Part shown: positions 1 to 9,988 of the stretch, piece after piece
Layout of the letters: each line of letters starts with the position of its first letter
How positions within the stretch are numbered: position 1 is the first letter of the stretch
From: JANQRZ01 sp965214485
GTDB taxonomy: Bacteria > Bacteroidota > Rhodothermia > Rhodothermales > JANQRZ01
Direction of reading: 5' to 3'
Assembly (NCBI GenBank): GCA_965214485.1
Contig: CBDCBW010000015.1
Span: forward strand, 434,001 to 498,000
Length of the DNA stretch: 64,000 nt
Translations under genes and position numbers: made by a program
Notes under the pieces: generated by a model
The model's database searches: none
The model's input: only the letters and a program-made list of their open reading frames with translations
Told to the model about the DNA's origin: nothing

Positions 1-126
1 ACCGACGAGGAGTGGGGCGTGCTCAAGGCTGGCCTCGACGCCGTCCGCTCCCGCCGCCGACGCCCCATGAAGCACGAGCGCCAGACCGTCGAGGCCGCCT
101 CGGAGCATGGGATCGAGGCGGAGGTG
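1..126 (+). pseudogene. Possible IS5-type transposase N-terminal fragment
   Basis: Reading frame 1 from the window edge gives TDEEWGVLKAGLD followed by RRRRPMKHERQTVEAA. This resembles the N-terminus of IS5-family DDE transposases (a T-D-E-E/Q-W box, then a G-R-P-x-K-H-D/E-R box). The similarity fades after about position 105, where the sequence merges with the 3' end of a broken histidine kinase on the other strand, so this looks like an end of an insertion rather than a working gene. The assignment rests on two short motifs and is weak. Confidence 0.3.
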
Positions 127-127
127 G

Positions 128-817
128 TCATCGCGACCCGAGGGAGGCTGCGGCTTCGTGCTGTTGCCCCGGCGCTGGGTGGTCGCGCGGAGCTTCGGGT
201 AGGCGGCGCGGTTCCGTCGGTGAGCGTGTAGTGGGCTCCGCCGGGGCTCCGGTGCCGCCCGGCTCGGGGGCCTGCGTCGGCAGGGTGAAGGCGACCGTGG
301 TGCCGGCCCCGAGCGTGCTCTCGATTTCGAGCACCCCGCCGTGAAGCTCGACAAGCTCGCGGGCGATGGCGAGGCCGAGCCCGGACCCGCTCACCCCCCG
401 CGACCGGCTCTCTACCGTGCGGTAGAACCGCCAGGTCACGAGCGGGAGGTCGTCGGGGGCGATGCCGTGGCCGGTGTCCGAGACGGTCAGCCGCACCCTG
501 TCGCCTTCGGCCTAGCCTCCGACGCGGACGGTGCCGCCGGGGGGCGTGTGCTTGAGCGCGTTCCCGATGAGGTTGGCGAGCACCCGCTCAACGAGGCCGA
601 TGTCGGCGTGGACCGGGGGGAGCGGGTGCTCGAACATGGACTTGAGCGTGACGCCGAGGCGGCTCGCCTCCTGCTGGAACCGGAGGGCTACGTCCTGCAC
701 GAGCTCGGCCGGGTTGTCGCCAAAGAGGGGGAGCCGTGTGGTGTCGGCGAGGAACATGCGGATCGGCGTGAGGGCCACCCGGTGACGAGCCGGGGCCGCG
801 CCCTCGTTGAAGGGGTT
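128..817 (-). pseudogene. Broken sensor histidine kinase, ATPase-domain remnant
   Basis: One minus-strand frame carries a recognisable HATPase_c domain split by an in-frame TAG at 512-514. Before the stop are the N-box (LVERVLANLIGNALKHT) and the end of a dimerisation-domain linker. After it are the G1 box (DTGHGI) and the G2 box (GSGLGLAI). An in-frame TGA at 818-820 closes the frame upstream, and no phosphoacceptor histidine box or sensor domain is present. The remnant therefore lacks its N-terminal half as well as being interrupted. A start at 776-778 (GTG) would make only an 88-residue peptide. I read it as a decaying gene. A sequencing error could explain the internal stop but not the missing N-terminus. 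Confidence 0.75.
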
Positions 818-1090
818 TCAGTGGAGACCTCGGCGGGGATAAGGAAACTTACAGCGGGTGCCGGCGGAGGTCCTCTCGAAATGGTAAACGCTCCCAAGAT
901 GGGTAGGCCTTGATCGCCCCGGCACCGGGTCATTCACGTTCTGGGACGACTCCTTTACAGTTACGGGACACTACGTTTAGATCTCCGAGAGGATTACGGG
1001 GCAGAAGCGGTCTAACCTGTCGGCGAATCGGACCTCTTCCGTCCGAGCACCGCCCTTTCAACCCTAGAACCGCTCCTCAACGCTACCGCC

Positions 1091-1675
1091 ATGAGCACTT
1101 TCCCGAAGCCCTCTCCTCATCAGTCCCCTCTGGGGCTTGCGCTGCTGGCCCTTGCCATCACGATCTCCGTCCCTGCCTACGGCCAGGACATGCCCGACGG
1201 CGCGATGACCCACGACGCCGTCGAGCACCTAGTGGCCGACTGGCCTGAGCCTTCCCGCCTAGCCGTGATGATGACCATGGAGAAGTACGGCATGCCCGAC
1301 GGCGTCACGCCCATGATGGTCACGTGGATGGACACGGCCCCGTTCAAGCGGACGATGGTCTACCGGGACCCCGTCCAGCACGACTTCCCCGCCCCGCACC
1401 CGGACGTGCTCGAGCAGGTCATCGACTACCAGGTGCCGCCCGCGATGTTCGACGAGCTGGCGATGTACGACGGCAGCGTGATCGTCGAGCGGACCAAGGG
1501 CGAGCTCTCGGCGCGCTGTGACAAGGAGCCGCTGAACATGCTCGCGCTCAACCTCGCCCACGAGATCGTGGCCAACGGGATGAGCGTCGAGCAGGCGCGG
1601 ACGACCTACGCCGAGCAGGCGATGGCGTTTAAGGAGGGCCGCGAGGCCCCGTACACCGAGCGCCTGACGTTCTAA
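1091..1675 (+). CDS. Secreted protein of unknown function
   Basis: The 194-residue product starts with a Sec-type signal peptide: a short polar N-terminus, then LGLALLALAITISVPAYG with likely cleavage near residue 31. The mature part is Met- and acid-rich, mostly helical in character, and has a single cysteine. I recognise no family. It lies upstream of two exported ferritin-like proteins on the same strand but 245 bp away, so co-transcription is uncertain. The ATG at 1091 puts the signal peptide at the N-terminus, which supports this start. Confidence 0.7.
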   Translation: MSTFPKPSPHQSPLGLALLALAITISVPAYGQDMPDGAMTHDAVEHLVADWPEPSRLAVMMTMEKYGMPDGVTPMMVTWMDTAPFKRTMVYRDPVQHDFPAPHPDVLEQVIDYQVPPAMFDELAMYDGSVIVERTKGELSARCDKEPLNMLALNLAHEIVANGMSVEQARTTYAEQAMAFKEGREAPYTERLTF

Positions 1676-1919
1676 GTCCCTATGGGCGAGACGATGGACC
1701 CTGACCACCCGCCCATGATGGAGCAGAGTAAGAGGTAGAACTACGTGCCCTCATGACGCCTTTACGCCACGGAGCCCGCATCTGCGTATTTTCTCAGGGT
1801 GCCCGTCGCCTTCCTCCAGACCGCCATCACCAACCTCAGGGATAGCCGTTGGGAATCGCTCACTCGACCTTGACGCTGTCCCGGCTTCGGCCTCTCAAAC
1901 CAACCAGATAGAGGTACCC

Positions 1920-2759
1920 ATGACAAAGCAGCAAACAGAACGCGAAAGCCCAATGACCATCGGCAACCTAGGGGAGCTGATGTCTCCGGTAAAGCGGCGT
2001 GACTTTGTGCGCCGTCTGCTCGCCGGCGGGACGGTGGTCCTGTCTTCATCCGTATTCGCCGCGTGTGATGACGATGGGGGCATGGGACCGGGCGACGTCA
2101 CCGGCCTCTCGTTCGATCTCCGCACGGATGCGGGCATCTTCCGCATCGTGGACCTTCTGGAGCTGCTGGAAGGCTTCTACTACACCGAGGTGGTGGGGAG
2201 TCCGAACTTCGCCTCGTTCTTCAGCCCGGAGGAGCAGGAGCTCTTCGTCGATCTACGCGACGCCGAGATCGTGCACCGCGAGTTCGTCCGCGAGGCGCTC
2301 GGGCCGATGCGCGTACCCGATGTGACGATGGAGTCCATCAACCGGGACCGGCTGAATGAGCTCCTTTCCAGCCGCGAGAACATCATCACGACCGCTCGCA
2401 ACTTCGAGCACACGGGGGTGTCCGGGCTGAACGGCGCGTCCAAGTTCCTTCAGGACCGGCGGAACCTGCAGACCACGCGCAACTTCGCCTCGGTCGAGGG
2501 ACGGCACGCCGCCGCCCTGCTCGACATCCCGCTTACCCTGGGTGGGAGCGTTTCGAGCACCGACTTCGCGGGCTCCAACGTGGTCGATGCCACCGGCCGA
2601 GACGTGAAGGTCGAAGCGGACGAGCCGCGCGGCGTGTTCGACCGGGTGGCGGCCATCGGGCTGCTCGAAGCCGATACGCTGGCGGATCCTCCGGTGAGCA
2701 ACCCGCCGACGCCCAGTCAGGGGATGCCCACTCCGAGCTTCCCACCCCCCATCTTCTAA
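1920..2759 (+). CDS. Exported ferritin-like domain lipoprotein
   Basis: The N-terminus has a Tat-like signal (KRRDFVRRLLAGG) ending in a lipobox (SSVFAAC), which predicts a membrane-anchored lipoprotein. Residues about 60-215 form a ferritin-like four-helix bundle related to Ferritin_2 (PF13668), the family of desiccation-associated PCC13-62. Candidate metal ligands are in LLEGFYYTEVV, DAEIVHREFVREAL and ASVEGRHAAALL. The C-terminus is Pro-rich. The next gene, 33 bp downstream, encodes a second Tat-exported ferritin-like protein, so the two probably form an operon. The true start could be the ATG at 1953. Metal binding is inferred from the fold. Confidence 0.8.
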   Translation: MTKQQTERESPMTIGNLGELMSPVKRRDFVRRLLAGGTVVLSSSVFAACDDDGGMGPGDVTGLSFDLRTDAGIFRIVDLLELLEGFYYTEVVGSPNFASFFSPEEQELFVDLRDAEIVHREFVREALGPMRVPDVTMESINRDRLNELLSSRENIITTARNFEHTGVSGLNGASKFLQDRRNLQTTRNFASVEGRHAAALLDIPLTLGGSVSSTDFAGSNVVDATGRDVKVEADEPRGVFDRVAAIGLLEADTLADPPVSNPPTPSQGMPTPSFPPPIF

Positions 2760-2792
2760 GCGACCTCCTCTAGCACATAACGAGAAGCAAAC

Positions 2793-3794
2793 ATGGAAAG
2801 CCAACAGCAAACGGTTCTCGACGCAGTCGATCCCGAGATCATGGACCACCTCGTCACCCGGCGCGACGCGATCCGGAAGGGCCTATCCGTCAGCTCCGTC
2901 GCGGCGGTGGGACTGGCGATGGGCTCAGTCCCGGTGACGCTCGCTGCGCTGAGCAGGGAGGCGTTCGCGCAGCAAATGCCCGGCGACATTCTGGGCGTGC
3001 TCCAGTTCGCGTTCACCCTGGAAAACCTGGAGAACGAGTTCTACAAGGCGGTGCTCGGAACCAGCGCGGCTTCGGCTCAGAACGAGGCGTTCGCGGAGGT
3101 GCGAGGACAGATTCCCGCCGAGGCGCGCGGGTCGATCGAGCTGATCCAGCAGCACGAGCAGCAGCACGTGGATTACCTCCGCGGTGCCATTCAGTCGAAC
3201 GGGGGTTCGCCCCAAAACTTCACGGCTAACGACTTCGACTTCACCGGCGGCAACGGCACGGGCGACGGCCCCTTTCTGGCGGCCACGACCGACCTCGACG
3301 TGCTGCTGCTGACCTCGCAGGCCTTCGAGGATACGGGCGTCCGTGCCTACAAGGGGCAGATCCCGCTTTTGCTCAACAACTCGGGCAACGCGAACGCCGA
3401 CATGGTGCTGGAGGACGCCTGCCGGATCGAGACGGTCGAGGGGCGGCACGCCTCCCGGATCCGCCGCATCCGCCGCCAGCGTAACCCGGAGATCACCGCG
3501 CTCAGGTACAGCGGCTACGTCCTCGGCGGTGGGCTAGAGGCGGCGGGCGTAGGTGGCCTCGCTCTGCCGGCCGAAGTGACGGCGGCCCTCACCGCGATCT
3601 ACGCCGGCGAGGAGGAGACCGTCCAGGTGACGTTTAACGGGACGCAGGAGCTGCGTATCGATACGGCGAACCTCCCCAATACCGACGTGATCGGGGACGC
3701 AGCGCGCAAGCGTGTTGCCGCTCAGATCGCGTTCGATGCGCCGCTGACAAGGAAGCAGGTCCTGGCCATTGTAGACCCGTTCATCGTCGGCTAG
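2793..3794 (+). CDS. Tat-exported ferritin-like protein
   Basis: The 333-residue protein opens with a Tat-type signal (TRRDAIRKG, a hydrophobic stretch, then AFAQ cleavage near residue 50). It continues with a Ferritin_2-type bundle. Likely di-metal ligands are the Glu in FTLENLENEFYK, the Glu/His pair in IQQHEQQHVDYL, the Glu in SQAFEDTGV and the E-x-x-H-like VEGRHASRI. A C-terminal extension of about 110 residues (251-333) is not part of the bundle. It follows the preceding ferritin-like lipoprotein gene closely. Storage of iron or protection against oxidation or desiccation is a family-level inference; no enzyme activity is evident. Confidence 0.8.
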   Translation: MESQQQTVLDAVDPEIMDHLVTRRDAIRKGLSVSSVAAVGLAMGSVPVTLAALSREAFAQQMPGDILGVLQFAFTLENLENEFYKAVLGTSAASAQNEAFAEVRGQIPAEARGSIELIQQHEQQHVDYLRGAIQSNGGSPQNFTANDFDFTGGNGTGDGPFLAATTDLDVLLLTSQAFEDTGVRAYKGQIPLLLNNSGNANADMVLEDACRIETVEGRHASRIRRIRRQRNPEITALRYSGYVLGGGLEAAGVGGLALPAEVTAALTAIYAGEEETVQVTFNGTQELRIDTANLPNTDVIGDAARKRVAAQIAFDAPLTRKQVLAIVDPFIVG

Positions 3795-3805
3795 CCACGG
3801 GCCGC

Positions 3806-3837
3806 GTAGGGTCGGAGGCTGCGGCTTCCGGCCCTAC
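3806..3837. terminator. Hairpin between convergent genes
   Basis: GTAGGGTCGGA (3806-3816) pairs with TCCGGCCCTAC (3827-3837): an 11-bp stem with one G-U pair and a 10-nt loop. It lies between the convergent ferritin-like gene and atpG and covers the atpG stop codon. There is no clear T-run, so it may end transcription from both sides or be a mobile palindrome of the type seen elsewhere in this operon. Confidence 0.5.
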
Positions 3838-4757
3838 GCCTGCTGGAGCGCCTCGGCCCCGGACGAGATCTCGATGATCTCGGTCGTGATCGCCGCCTGG
3901 CGGGCGCGGTTGTAGGTCAGCTTGAGCTGGTCGAGGAGCTCGCCGGCGTTCGAGGTCGCGTTGTCCATCGCCACCATGCGCGCGCCCTGCTCGGCGGCGT
4001 TGCTCTCGAGGACCACGCGCCAGAGCTGGTAGCTGAGGTACTGCGGGATGAGCTGGCGGAGGATCGTCTCGGCGTCCGGCTCGAAGAGGTAGTCCACGTC
4101 GCGCCCGAGCGCCTCGTCGGCGTGGTAGCCCTCGTCGGCCTCCATCACCGGCGTGGTGAACGTGCCGGCCGGGACGGGCAGGAACGGCTCGACGATGCGG
4201 TTCTGCGAGATCGTGTTCTTGAACTCGTTGTAGACGATCACGACGTCGTCCCACTCGCCCTCGATCCAACCCTCGACGGCGCGGTCGGCGATGGCATTGG
4301 TGCGGGCGAACGAGAGGTCGTTGAAGAAGCCGCGGTAGTCGCCGACGAGGGCGAAGCCGCGCTTGCCGAAGTAGTCGTGCGCCTTGCGCCCGACCGCGAG
4401 GACCTTCAGCCGGTCCGTCCCGCGCAGCTCGGCGAACTGCTCGTCCACCGCGGCTTCGGCGCGCTTGAGGATGTTCGTGTTGAACGCGCCGGCGAGGCCG
4501 CGGTCGCTCGTCACGACGATCATCAGCACGGTGCCCACGTCCTCGCGCGGCTGGAAGAGCGGGTGGCTCTCGGGGTCTACGAACTCGCGGAGGTGGCCGA
4601 TCATCTCGCGGATTTTGAAGGCGTAGGGGCGGGTCTGGAAGATCTGCTCCTGCGCCCGGCGCAGCTTGGCCGCCGCCACCATCTTCATGGCGCGCGTGAT
4701 CTGCTGCGTGTTCTTGACCGACGCGATGCGCGTGCGAATGTCGCGGAGAGAAGCCAT
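3834..4757 (-). CDS. atpG: F1Fo ATP synthase subunit gamma
   Basis: The 307-residue product is the central rotor stalk of F1, coupling Fo ring rotation to catalysis. The N-terminal coiled-coil helix is canonical (RDIRTRIASVKNTQQITRAM then KMVAAAKLRRAQEQ). The matching C-terminal helix contains ASNAGELLDQLKLTYNRARQ near the end, and the central Rossmann-like part includes VTSDRGLAGAFN. It is the last gene of the operon and lies downstream of atpA with a 51-bp gap holding a palindromic repeat. The length is normal for Bacteroidota gamma subunits. Confidence 0.97.
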   Translation of the reverse strand: MASLRDIRTRIASVKNTQQITRAMKMVAAAKLRRAQEQIFQTRPYAFKIREMIGHLREFVDPESHPLFQPREDVGTVLMIVVTSDRGLAGAFNTNILKRAEAAVDEQFAELRGTDRLKVLAVGRKAHDYFGKRGFALVGDYRGFFNDLSFARTNAIADRAVEGWIEGEWDDVVIVYNEFKNTISQNRIVEPFLPVPAGTFTTPVMEADEGYHADEALGRDVDYLFEPDAETILRQLIPQYLSYQLWRVVLESNAAEQGARMVAMDNATSNAGELLDQLKLTYNRARQAAITTEIIEISSGAEALQQA

Positions 4758-4771
4758 CTCGGAATCAGAGG

Positions 4772-4800
4772 GTAGGGGTGGGTTTCAAACCCGCCCCTAC
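4772..4800. repeat. REP-like palindrome between atpA and atpG
   Basis: GTAGGGGTGGGTTT (4772-4785) and AAACCCGCCCCTAC (4787-4800) form a 14-bp stem with one mismatch and almost no loop. A relative lies between atpH and atpA. Palindromes with this core occur between genes in many unrelated genomes. Here it could stabilise or process the atp mRNA. Confidence 0.7.
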
Positions 4801-4808
4801 GGGTTCAT

Positions 4809-6419
<1,611 letters not shown>

Positions 6420-6430
6420 ATCCTTTGATG

Positions 6431-6459
6431 GTTGGGGCGGGTTTCAAACCCGCCCGTAC
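6431..6459. repeat. REP-like palindrome between atpH and atpA
   Basis: GTTGGGGCGGGTTT (6431-6444) pairs with AAACCCGCCCGTAC (6446-6459) with two internal mismatches. It is clearly the same family as the palindrome at 4772-4800. Two copies in consecutive gaps of one operon suggest either tolerance of insertion there or a role in transcript stability. Confidence 0.65.
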
Positions 6460-6467
6460 GGGAAGTA

Positions 6468-7022
6468 TCAGTTACTCAAGTAGGCGCGCTCCTCGAACTG
6501 CTCGCGGAGCGTAGAAAGCTGGTGGCGGACGCTGCCGTCGTAGACCCGGTCGCCGATGCGGACGACGACGCCGCCGATCAGCTCGGGCTCGACCTCGATC
6601 CGCAGCCGGACCTTGCGGCCGGTCCGCGCCTCGAGGGCCCGGCGGAGCGACTCGGTCTCGTCGTACTCTAGCGGCATCGCCGTCCTGACGGTCGCCTCGA
6701 CGAGGCCGAGGCGCTCGTCGCGCAGCTCGCCGTACTGGCGGACCACGCTCGGGAGGATGTCCTCGCGCCCCTTCTCGACGAGCAGGCGCATCAGCCGGAC
6801 GATCAGCGGGTCGACCTTCCCGTCGAAGAGGGCACCGATGACGGCGTCCTTCTTTTCGCGCGAGACCACCGGGCTGCGGAAGAACCGGTCGAGCTCGCGC
6901 GAGGCGTCGAGGCTCTCGCCGAGGCTCTGCATTCCCTCGTCTACCGCCTCAGCCTTGCCGGCGGCCTCGGCCTCCTGGTAGACCGCCTGGGCGTAGCGCC
7001 GGGCCACGATCGCGTCGCTCAT
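6468..7022 (-). CDS. atpH: F1Fo ATP synthase subunit delta
   Basis: The 184-residue product is the peripheral-stalk subunit linking b to the F1 crown. The start (MSDAIVARRYAQAVYQEAEA) matches the conserved A-R-R-Y-A-x-A delta opening. The C-terminal part has the conserved IGGVVVRIGDRVYDGSVRHQ. It sits between atpF and atpA in the usual F-H-A order. Confidence 0.96.
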   Translation of the reverse strand: MSDAIVARRYAQAVYQEAEAAGKAEAVDEGMQSLGESLDASRELDRFFRSPVVSREKKDAVIGALFDGKVDPLIVRLMRLLVEKGREDILPSVVRQYGELRDERLGLVEATVRTAMPLEYDETESLRRALEARTGRKVRLRIEVEPELIGGVVVRIGDRVYDGSVRHQLSTLREQFEERAYLSN

Positions 7023-7073
7023 GTCGAATTGCGAGCACCGAACGACGAACCGGTCGTCGCCCGCCGCTCGTCG

Positions 7074-7583
7074 CTAGTTCTTGGGGAGGTCGGAGATGAA
7101 GTCCTCGACGAGCCGCTTCTGGCGCGGGGCGTCGAGGGTTTCGTGGAGGATTTTCTCGGCGGCCTGGATGGCGAGGTCGGCGACTTCGGCGCGCAGTTCG
7201 GCGAGGGCCTGCTGCTTCTCGCGCTCGATCTCGGCCTGGGCCTGGTCCTGCATCGTGCGGAGCTGGGCGCGGGTCTTCTCGACCTGCTCGGCGCGGAGCG
7301 CCTCGGCGGCCTCGCGGGCCTCGCGCATGATCTGCTGTGCCTGCGCCTCGCCCTCGCGCCGCGCTCGCTCGTTGTCGGCGGACAGCTGCTTGGCTTCGGC
7401 GAGAGCCTTCTGGGCGCTCGTGAGGGAGTCCTCGATGGTCTGCTCGCGCTCGGCGAGGGCCGAGGTGATCGGGCCCCACGCGAACTTGCTCAGCAGGAGC
7501 AGGAGCACGAGGAACGCCAGCCCCATCCAGAAGATCAGCCCGACGTTGGGCGAGAGCAGGTCGGCGGCGAGAAAGAGAGTCAT
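7074..7583 (-). CDS. atpF: F1Fo ATP synthase subunit b
   Basis: I start translation at the ATG ending at 7583, giving 169 residues, the normal b length. Its N-terminal membrane helix (NVGLIFWMGLAFLVLLLLL) then begins about ten residues in. A longer frame to 7652 would add a Pro/Gly-rich leader with no counterpart in the family. After the membrane helix comes a long, charged coiled coil (about 35-155) that forms the peripheral stalk. The 153-bp gap to atpE contains a strong hairpin. Confidence 0.96.
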   Translation of the reverse strand: MTLFLAADLLSPNVGLIFWMGLAFLVLLLLLSKFAWGPITSALAEREQTIEDSLTSAQKALAEAKQLSADNERARREGEAQAQQIMREAREAAEALRAEQVEKTRAQLRTMQDQAQAEIEREKQQALAELRAEVADLAIQAAEKILHETLDAPRQKRLVEDFISDLPKN

Positions 7584-7669
7584 GGGTCGGAACGGCAAGG
7601 GCGGGCTCCCGGCGGCCGGGGCCCCAGGGGGGCCGCCGGAGAAGTCCGGCAAACGGGGAAGGACGGCCA

Positions 7670-7699
7670 GGGCAGCCGGCGACGGGTCACCGGCTGCCC
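7670..7699. promoter_or_regulatory. Intercistronic hairpin between atpE and atpF
   Basis: GGGCAGCCGG (7670-7679) and CCGGCTGCCC (7690-7699) form a perfect 10-bp stem with a 10-nt loop. There is no T-run on either side. Subunit c is needed in many more copies per complex than b, so a hairpin just after atpE could act as an mRNA 3' stabiliser or partial terminator. That role is inferred from position only. Confidence 0.5.
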
Positions 7700-7736
7700 C
7701 CGTCCCGGGGGTCCGCGCCGAGGCGGCGCGCGGTGC

Positions 7737-7973
7737 TTAGACCGCCTCTTTGAGCGTGAGGAGGATGCAGACCACCAAGCCGAAGAACGCCACACCCTCG
7801 ATGAGGGCGGCGGCGATGATCATCGTGGTCCGGAGGTCGCCGCCGGCTTCGGGCTGGCGGGCCGAGCCTTCGAGCGCGCTCGCGGCGAGCCGTCCGATGC
7901 CGAGGCCGGTGCCGATAGCGACGAGGCCGGCACCGATGCCGGCGCTGAGCCATGCTAGAGAAACTGCGTCCAT
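7737..7973 (-). CDS. atpE: F1Fo ATP synthase subunit c
   Basis: The 78-residue hairpin of two membrane helices forms the rotor ring. Helix 1 carries the Gly-rich GAGLVAIGTGLGIG. The polar loop has ARQPE. Helix 2 carries the ion-binding Glu in AAALIEGVAFFGLV. The residue after that Glu is Gly, with no Ser/Thr, and helix 1 has no Gln ligand, so the ring looks proton-type rather than sodium-type. The length is normal. Confidence 0.97.
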   Translation of the reverse strand: MDAVSLAWLSAGIGAGLVAIGTGLGIGRLAASALEGSARQPEAGGDLRTTMIIAAALIEGVAFFGLVVCILLTLKEAV

Positions 7974-8095
7974 GGTGAAAGTCGTGTCTTGGGTGTAGGG
8001 GGTGTTGTGAGGGGGACGGGCGCGGAGCCCGCGGGGGTGCTAACGGGGGTCTCGGCAGCGGCGAAGCCGCCGAGCGGGAAGTCGGGGCACACGGG

Positions 8096-9412
8096 TCAGA
8101 TGACGGACTCCGTGCCGACGGTCCGCTCGTCGAGCGGGTAGCCGTTGCCGTGGACGAGCGGGGCCGAGGCCGCGACCGCGAGGTCGTGCGCGTCGCGCGG
8201 CTCGTGGTGATCGCCGTGGTGCTCGTGCTCGGCGGTCGCCATGCCGATGAAGAGCGCGCTCAGGATGGTGAAGACGTAGGCCTGGATGAACGCGACCAGG
8301 AGTTCGAGGCCGTAGATGAAAATGGTCAGGAAGAGGCTGGGCACCGCCGTGCCCCACCCGGCCCCGTCGCCCAGGATGACGCGGATCGCGAAGATCAGCC
8401 CGATCAGGTTGAGGATCACGAGGTGGCCCGCCGTCATGTTGGCGAACAGGCGGATGGCGAGCGCGAACGGCTTGATGAACAGGCCGAGGAACTCGATCGG
8501 GATCATGATCGGCTTGACGAACCACGGGATGCCGGGCGGATTGAAGATGTGCATCCAGTAGTCCTTCGTCCCAGCGAACTGCGTTATCACAAACGTGAAG
8601 AGCGCCAGGACGGCCGTCGTCGAGATGTTGGCCGTGGCGGTCGCCCCGAAGGGGACGAGTCCGAGGAGGTTGCAGACGAGGATGAAGAAAAAGATCGTCA
8701 GCAGGTACGGCAGGTACTTGTCCGCCTTGTCGCCTAGGTTGGGGCGGGCGACCTCATCGCGGATGTAGAGGATGAGCGTCTCGAGCAGGTTCTGCCGGGT
8801 CCCGCGCGGGGCCTCGGTCCGCCCGATGCCGCGTTTGTACTTCCCGGCCATCGGGATGAAGAGCAGGCACAGAATGAGGATCGCGAGCAGCGCGAAGAGC
8901 AGGTGCCGCGTGACCGAGAAGTCGACGAGCACGGTGCCCTCGGTGCGGGCCATGCCGGCGTGGAGGTACTCGTGCTGGTCGAAGACCGCCTGGGTGACGG
9001 TCATCCCGAGGGCCGGCTCGCCCGCGCCGAACTCGGCGGCCCCGTGGGCGTCCTCGCCTCCGGCCTCGCCGTCGAGGCCGACCTCGGCGTGGACCACGCC
9101 GTCGCTGTGCTCGTCGCCGTGCGCGCCGACCATCTCGTAGAGCCCCGAGCGGAGCGCCGCCTCGGTGCTGCCGAAGAGCTCGAACCCGAGGCCGCCGTCG
9201 GCGTGGCGGACGAGGAAGAGGCGCGGCAGCTCGACGATGCCGAAGGGCGAGAAGTCGAGGTAGTTGCCGTCCATCGTGTGGCCGATGGCGTCGAGCGGCT
9301 CGCCCTCGCCGGCGGCGCTGGCCGGAGCCGCTCCCCCCACCGCCAGGGCGAGGAGGACGCCGAAAAACGGAGCGCGAAAGAACCGGTTCGTCACAGCGAA
9401 GTCTTTCGTCAC
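8096..9412 (-). CDS. atpB: F1Fo ATP synthase subunit a
   Basis: The 438-residue product is the stator half of the proton channel. It has the long N-terminal extension with a signal-peptide-like segment (FFGVLLALAVGGAAPASAAG) that Bacteroidota AtpB proteins carry. At least five membrane helices follow, with the essential Arg in LAIRLFANMTAGHLVI. The C-terminus is His-rich (EHEHHGDHHEP). Translation starts at a GTG (9410-9412) overlapping the upstream gene's stop. An 18-bp tandem duplication around this start repeats the GTG, so a second in-frame GTG lies at 9392-9394. The gap to atpE is 122 bp and contains an imperfect GC hairpin near 8051-8074. Confidence 0.96.
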   Translation of the reverse strand: MTKDFAVTNRFFRAPFFGVLLALAVGGAAPASAAGEGEPLDAIGHTMDGNYLDFSPFGIVELPRLFLVRHADGGLGFELFGSTEAALRSGLYEMVGAHGDEHSDGVVHAEVGLDGEAGGEDAHGAAEFGAGEPALGMTVTQAVFDQHEYLHAGMARTEGTVLVDFSVTRHLLFALLAILILCLLFIPMAGKYKRGIGRTEAPRGTRQNLLETLILYIRDEVARPNLGDKADKYLPYLLTIFFFILVCNLLGLVPFGATATANISTTAVLALFTFVITQFAGTKDYWMHIFNPPGIPWFVKPIMIPIEFLGLFIKPFALAIRLFANMTAGHLVILNLIGLIFAIRVILGDGAGWGTAVPSLFLTIFIYGLELLVAFIQAYVFTILSALFIGMATAEHEHHGDHHEPRDAHDLAVAASAPLVHGNGYPLDERTVGTESVI

Positions 9413-9750
9413 AGCGAAGTCTGGGGTGAGGGAGTCGGGGAAACGGTGGGGCCGCCGGCGTGCCGCCGCTGCCCCCGGTAGATCAGCGCCGTCTCGACGA
9501 CGAGGCCGGCGACGACGCTGGCGAGCAGCGCACCGACGAACGCGAGGGCGTGGACGGGCACCGCGACGAGCACCAGCGCCACGAGGACGAGCGCCACACC
9601 CAACCGGCCGACCAGTCCCAGCAGCACGACCGAGTAGAACACCTTGTCCGTCCGGTCGCGGGCGATGCGGTAGAGCCCGTAGCTCGCCGCCGCATTCGCC
9701 ACTCCGATGCCTCCGCCCAGCGTCAGACCCAGTAGCATGTCAGGCGTCAT
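9409..9750 (-). CDS. AtpI/AtpZ-like small membrane protein heading the atp operon
   Basis: The ATG ending at 9750 gives 113 residues with about four membrane helices (VANAAASYGLYRIA; VFYSVVLLGLVGRLGVALVL; ALAFVGALLASVVAGLVVE). A small hydrophobic protein ahead of subunit a is typical for AtpI, which helps c-ring assembly or cation supply. Overlap with atpB by four bases (GTGA) indicates translational coupling. Sequence conservation in this family is poor, so the identity rests mainly on position and topology. Confidence 0.7.
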   Translation of the reverse strand: MTPDMLLGLTLGGGIGVANAAASYGLYRIARDRTDKVFYSVVLLGLVGRLGVALVLVALVLVAVPVHALAFVGALLASVVAGLVVETALIYRGQRRHAGGPTVSPTPSPQTSL

Positions 9751-9988
9751 GGCAGACGGAGTGGAAGGGCAAAACGCTCCGGTGAGCAGGGCGGTCAAAC
9801 TACGGGAGGGCCGCTTGGAGAGGCCGGGGAGAGGTGGTGAAATCTGGTCTAAGAGAGCCGCAAACGCCCTCGAGCGGGGCCGTCCCCGGGGCGCCGCGGT
9901 GACGCCTCCTCACCGCCCCGGGCGGCCTAAGGATTCGCACCGTTCCGACGATATACAGGGGGTGCCCTGCCTCTGTCGCATCCCCCAT

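Noticed and set aside
9707..9988. Upstream extension of the hybrid kinase by 94 codons
   Set aside because: The ATG at 9989 is followed at once by a signal peptide, which would be internal in the longer form.
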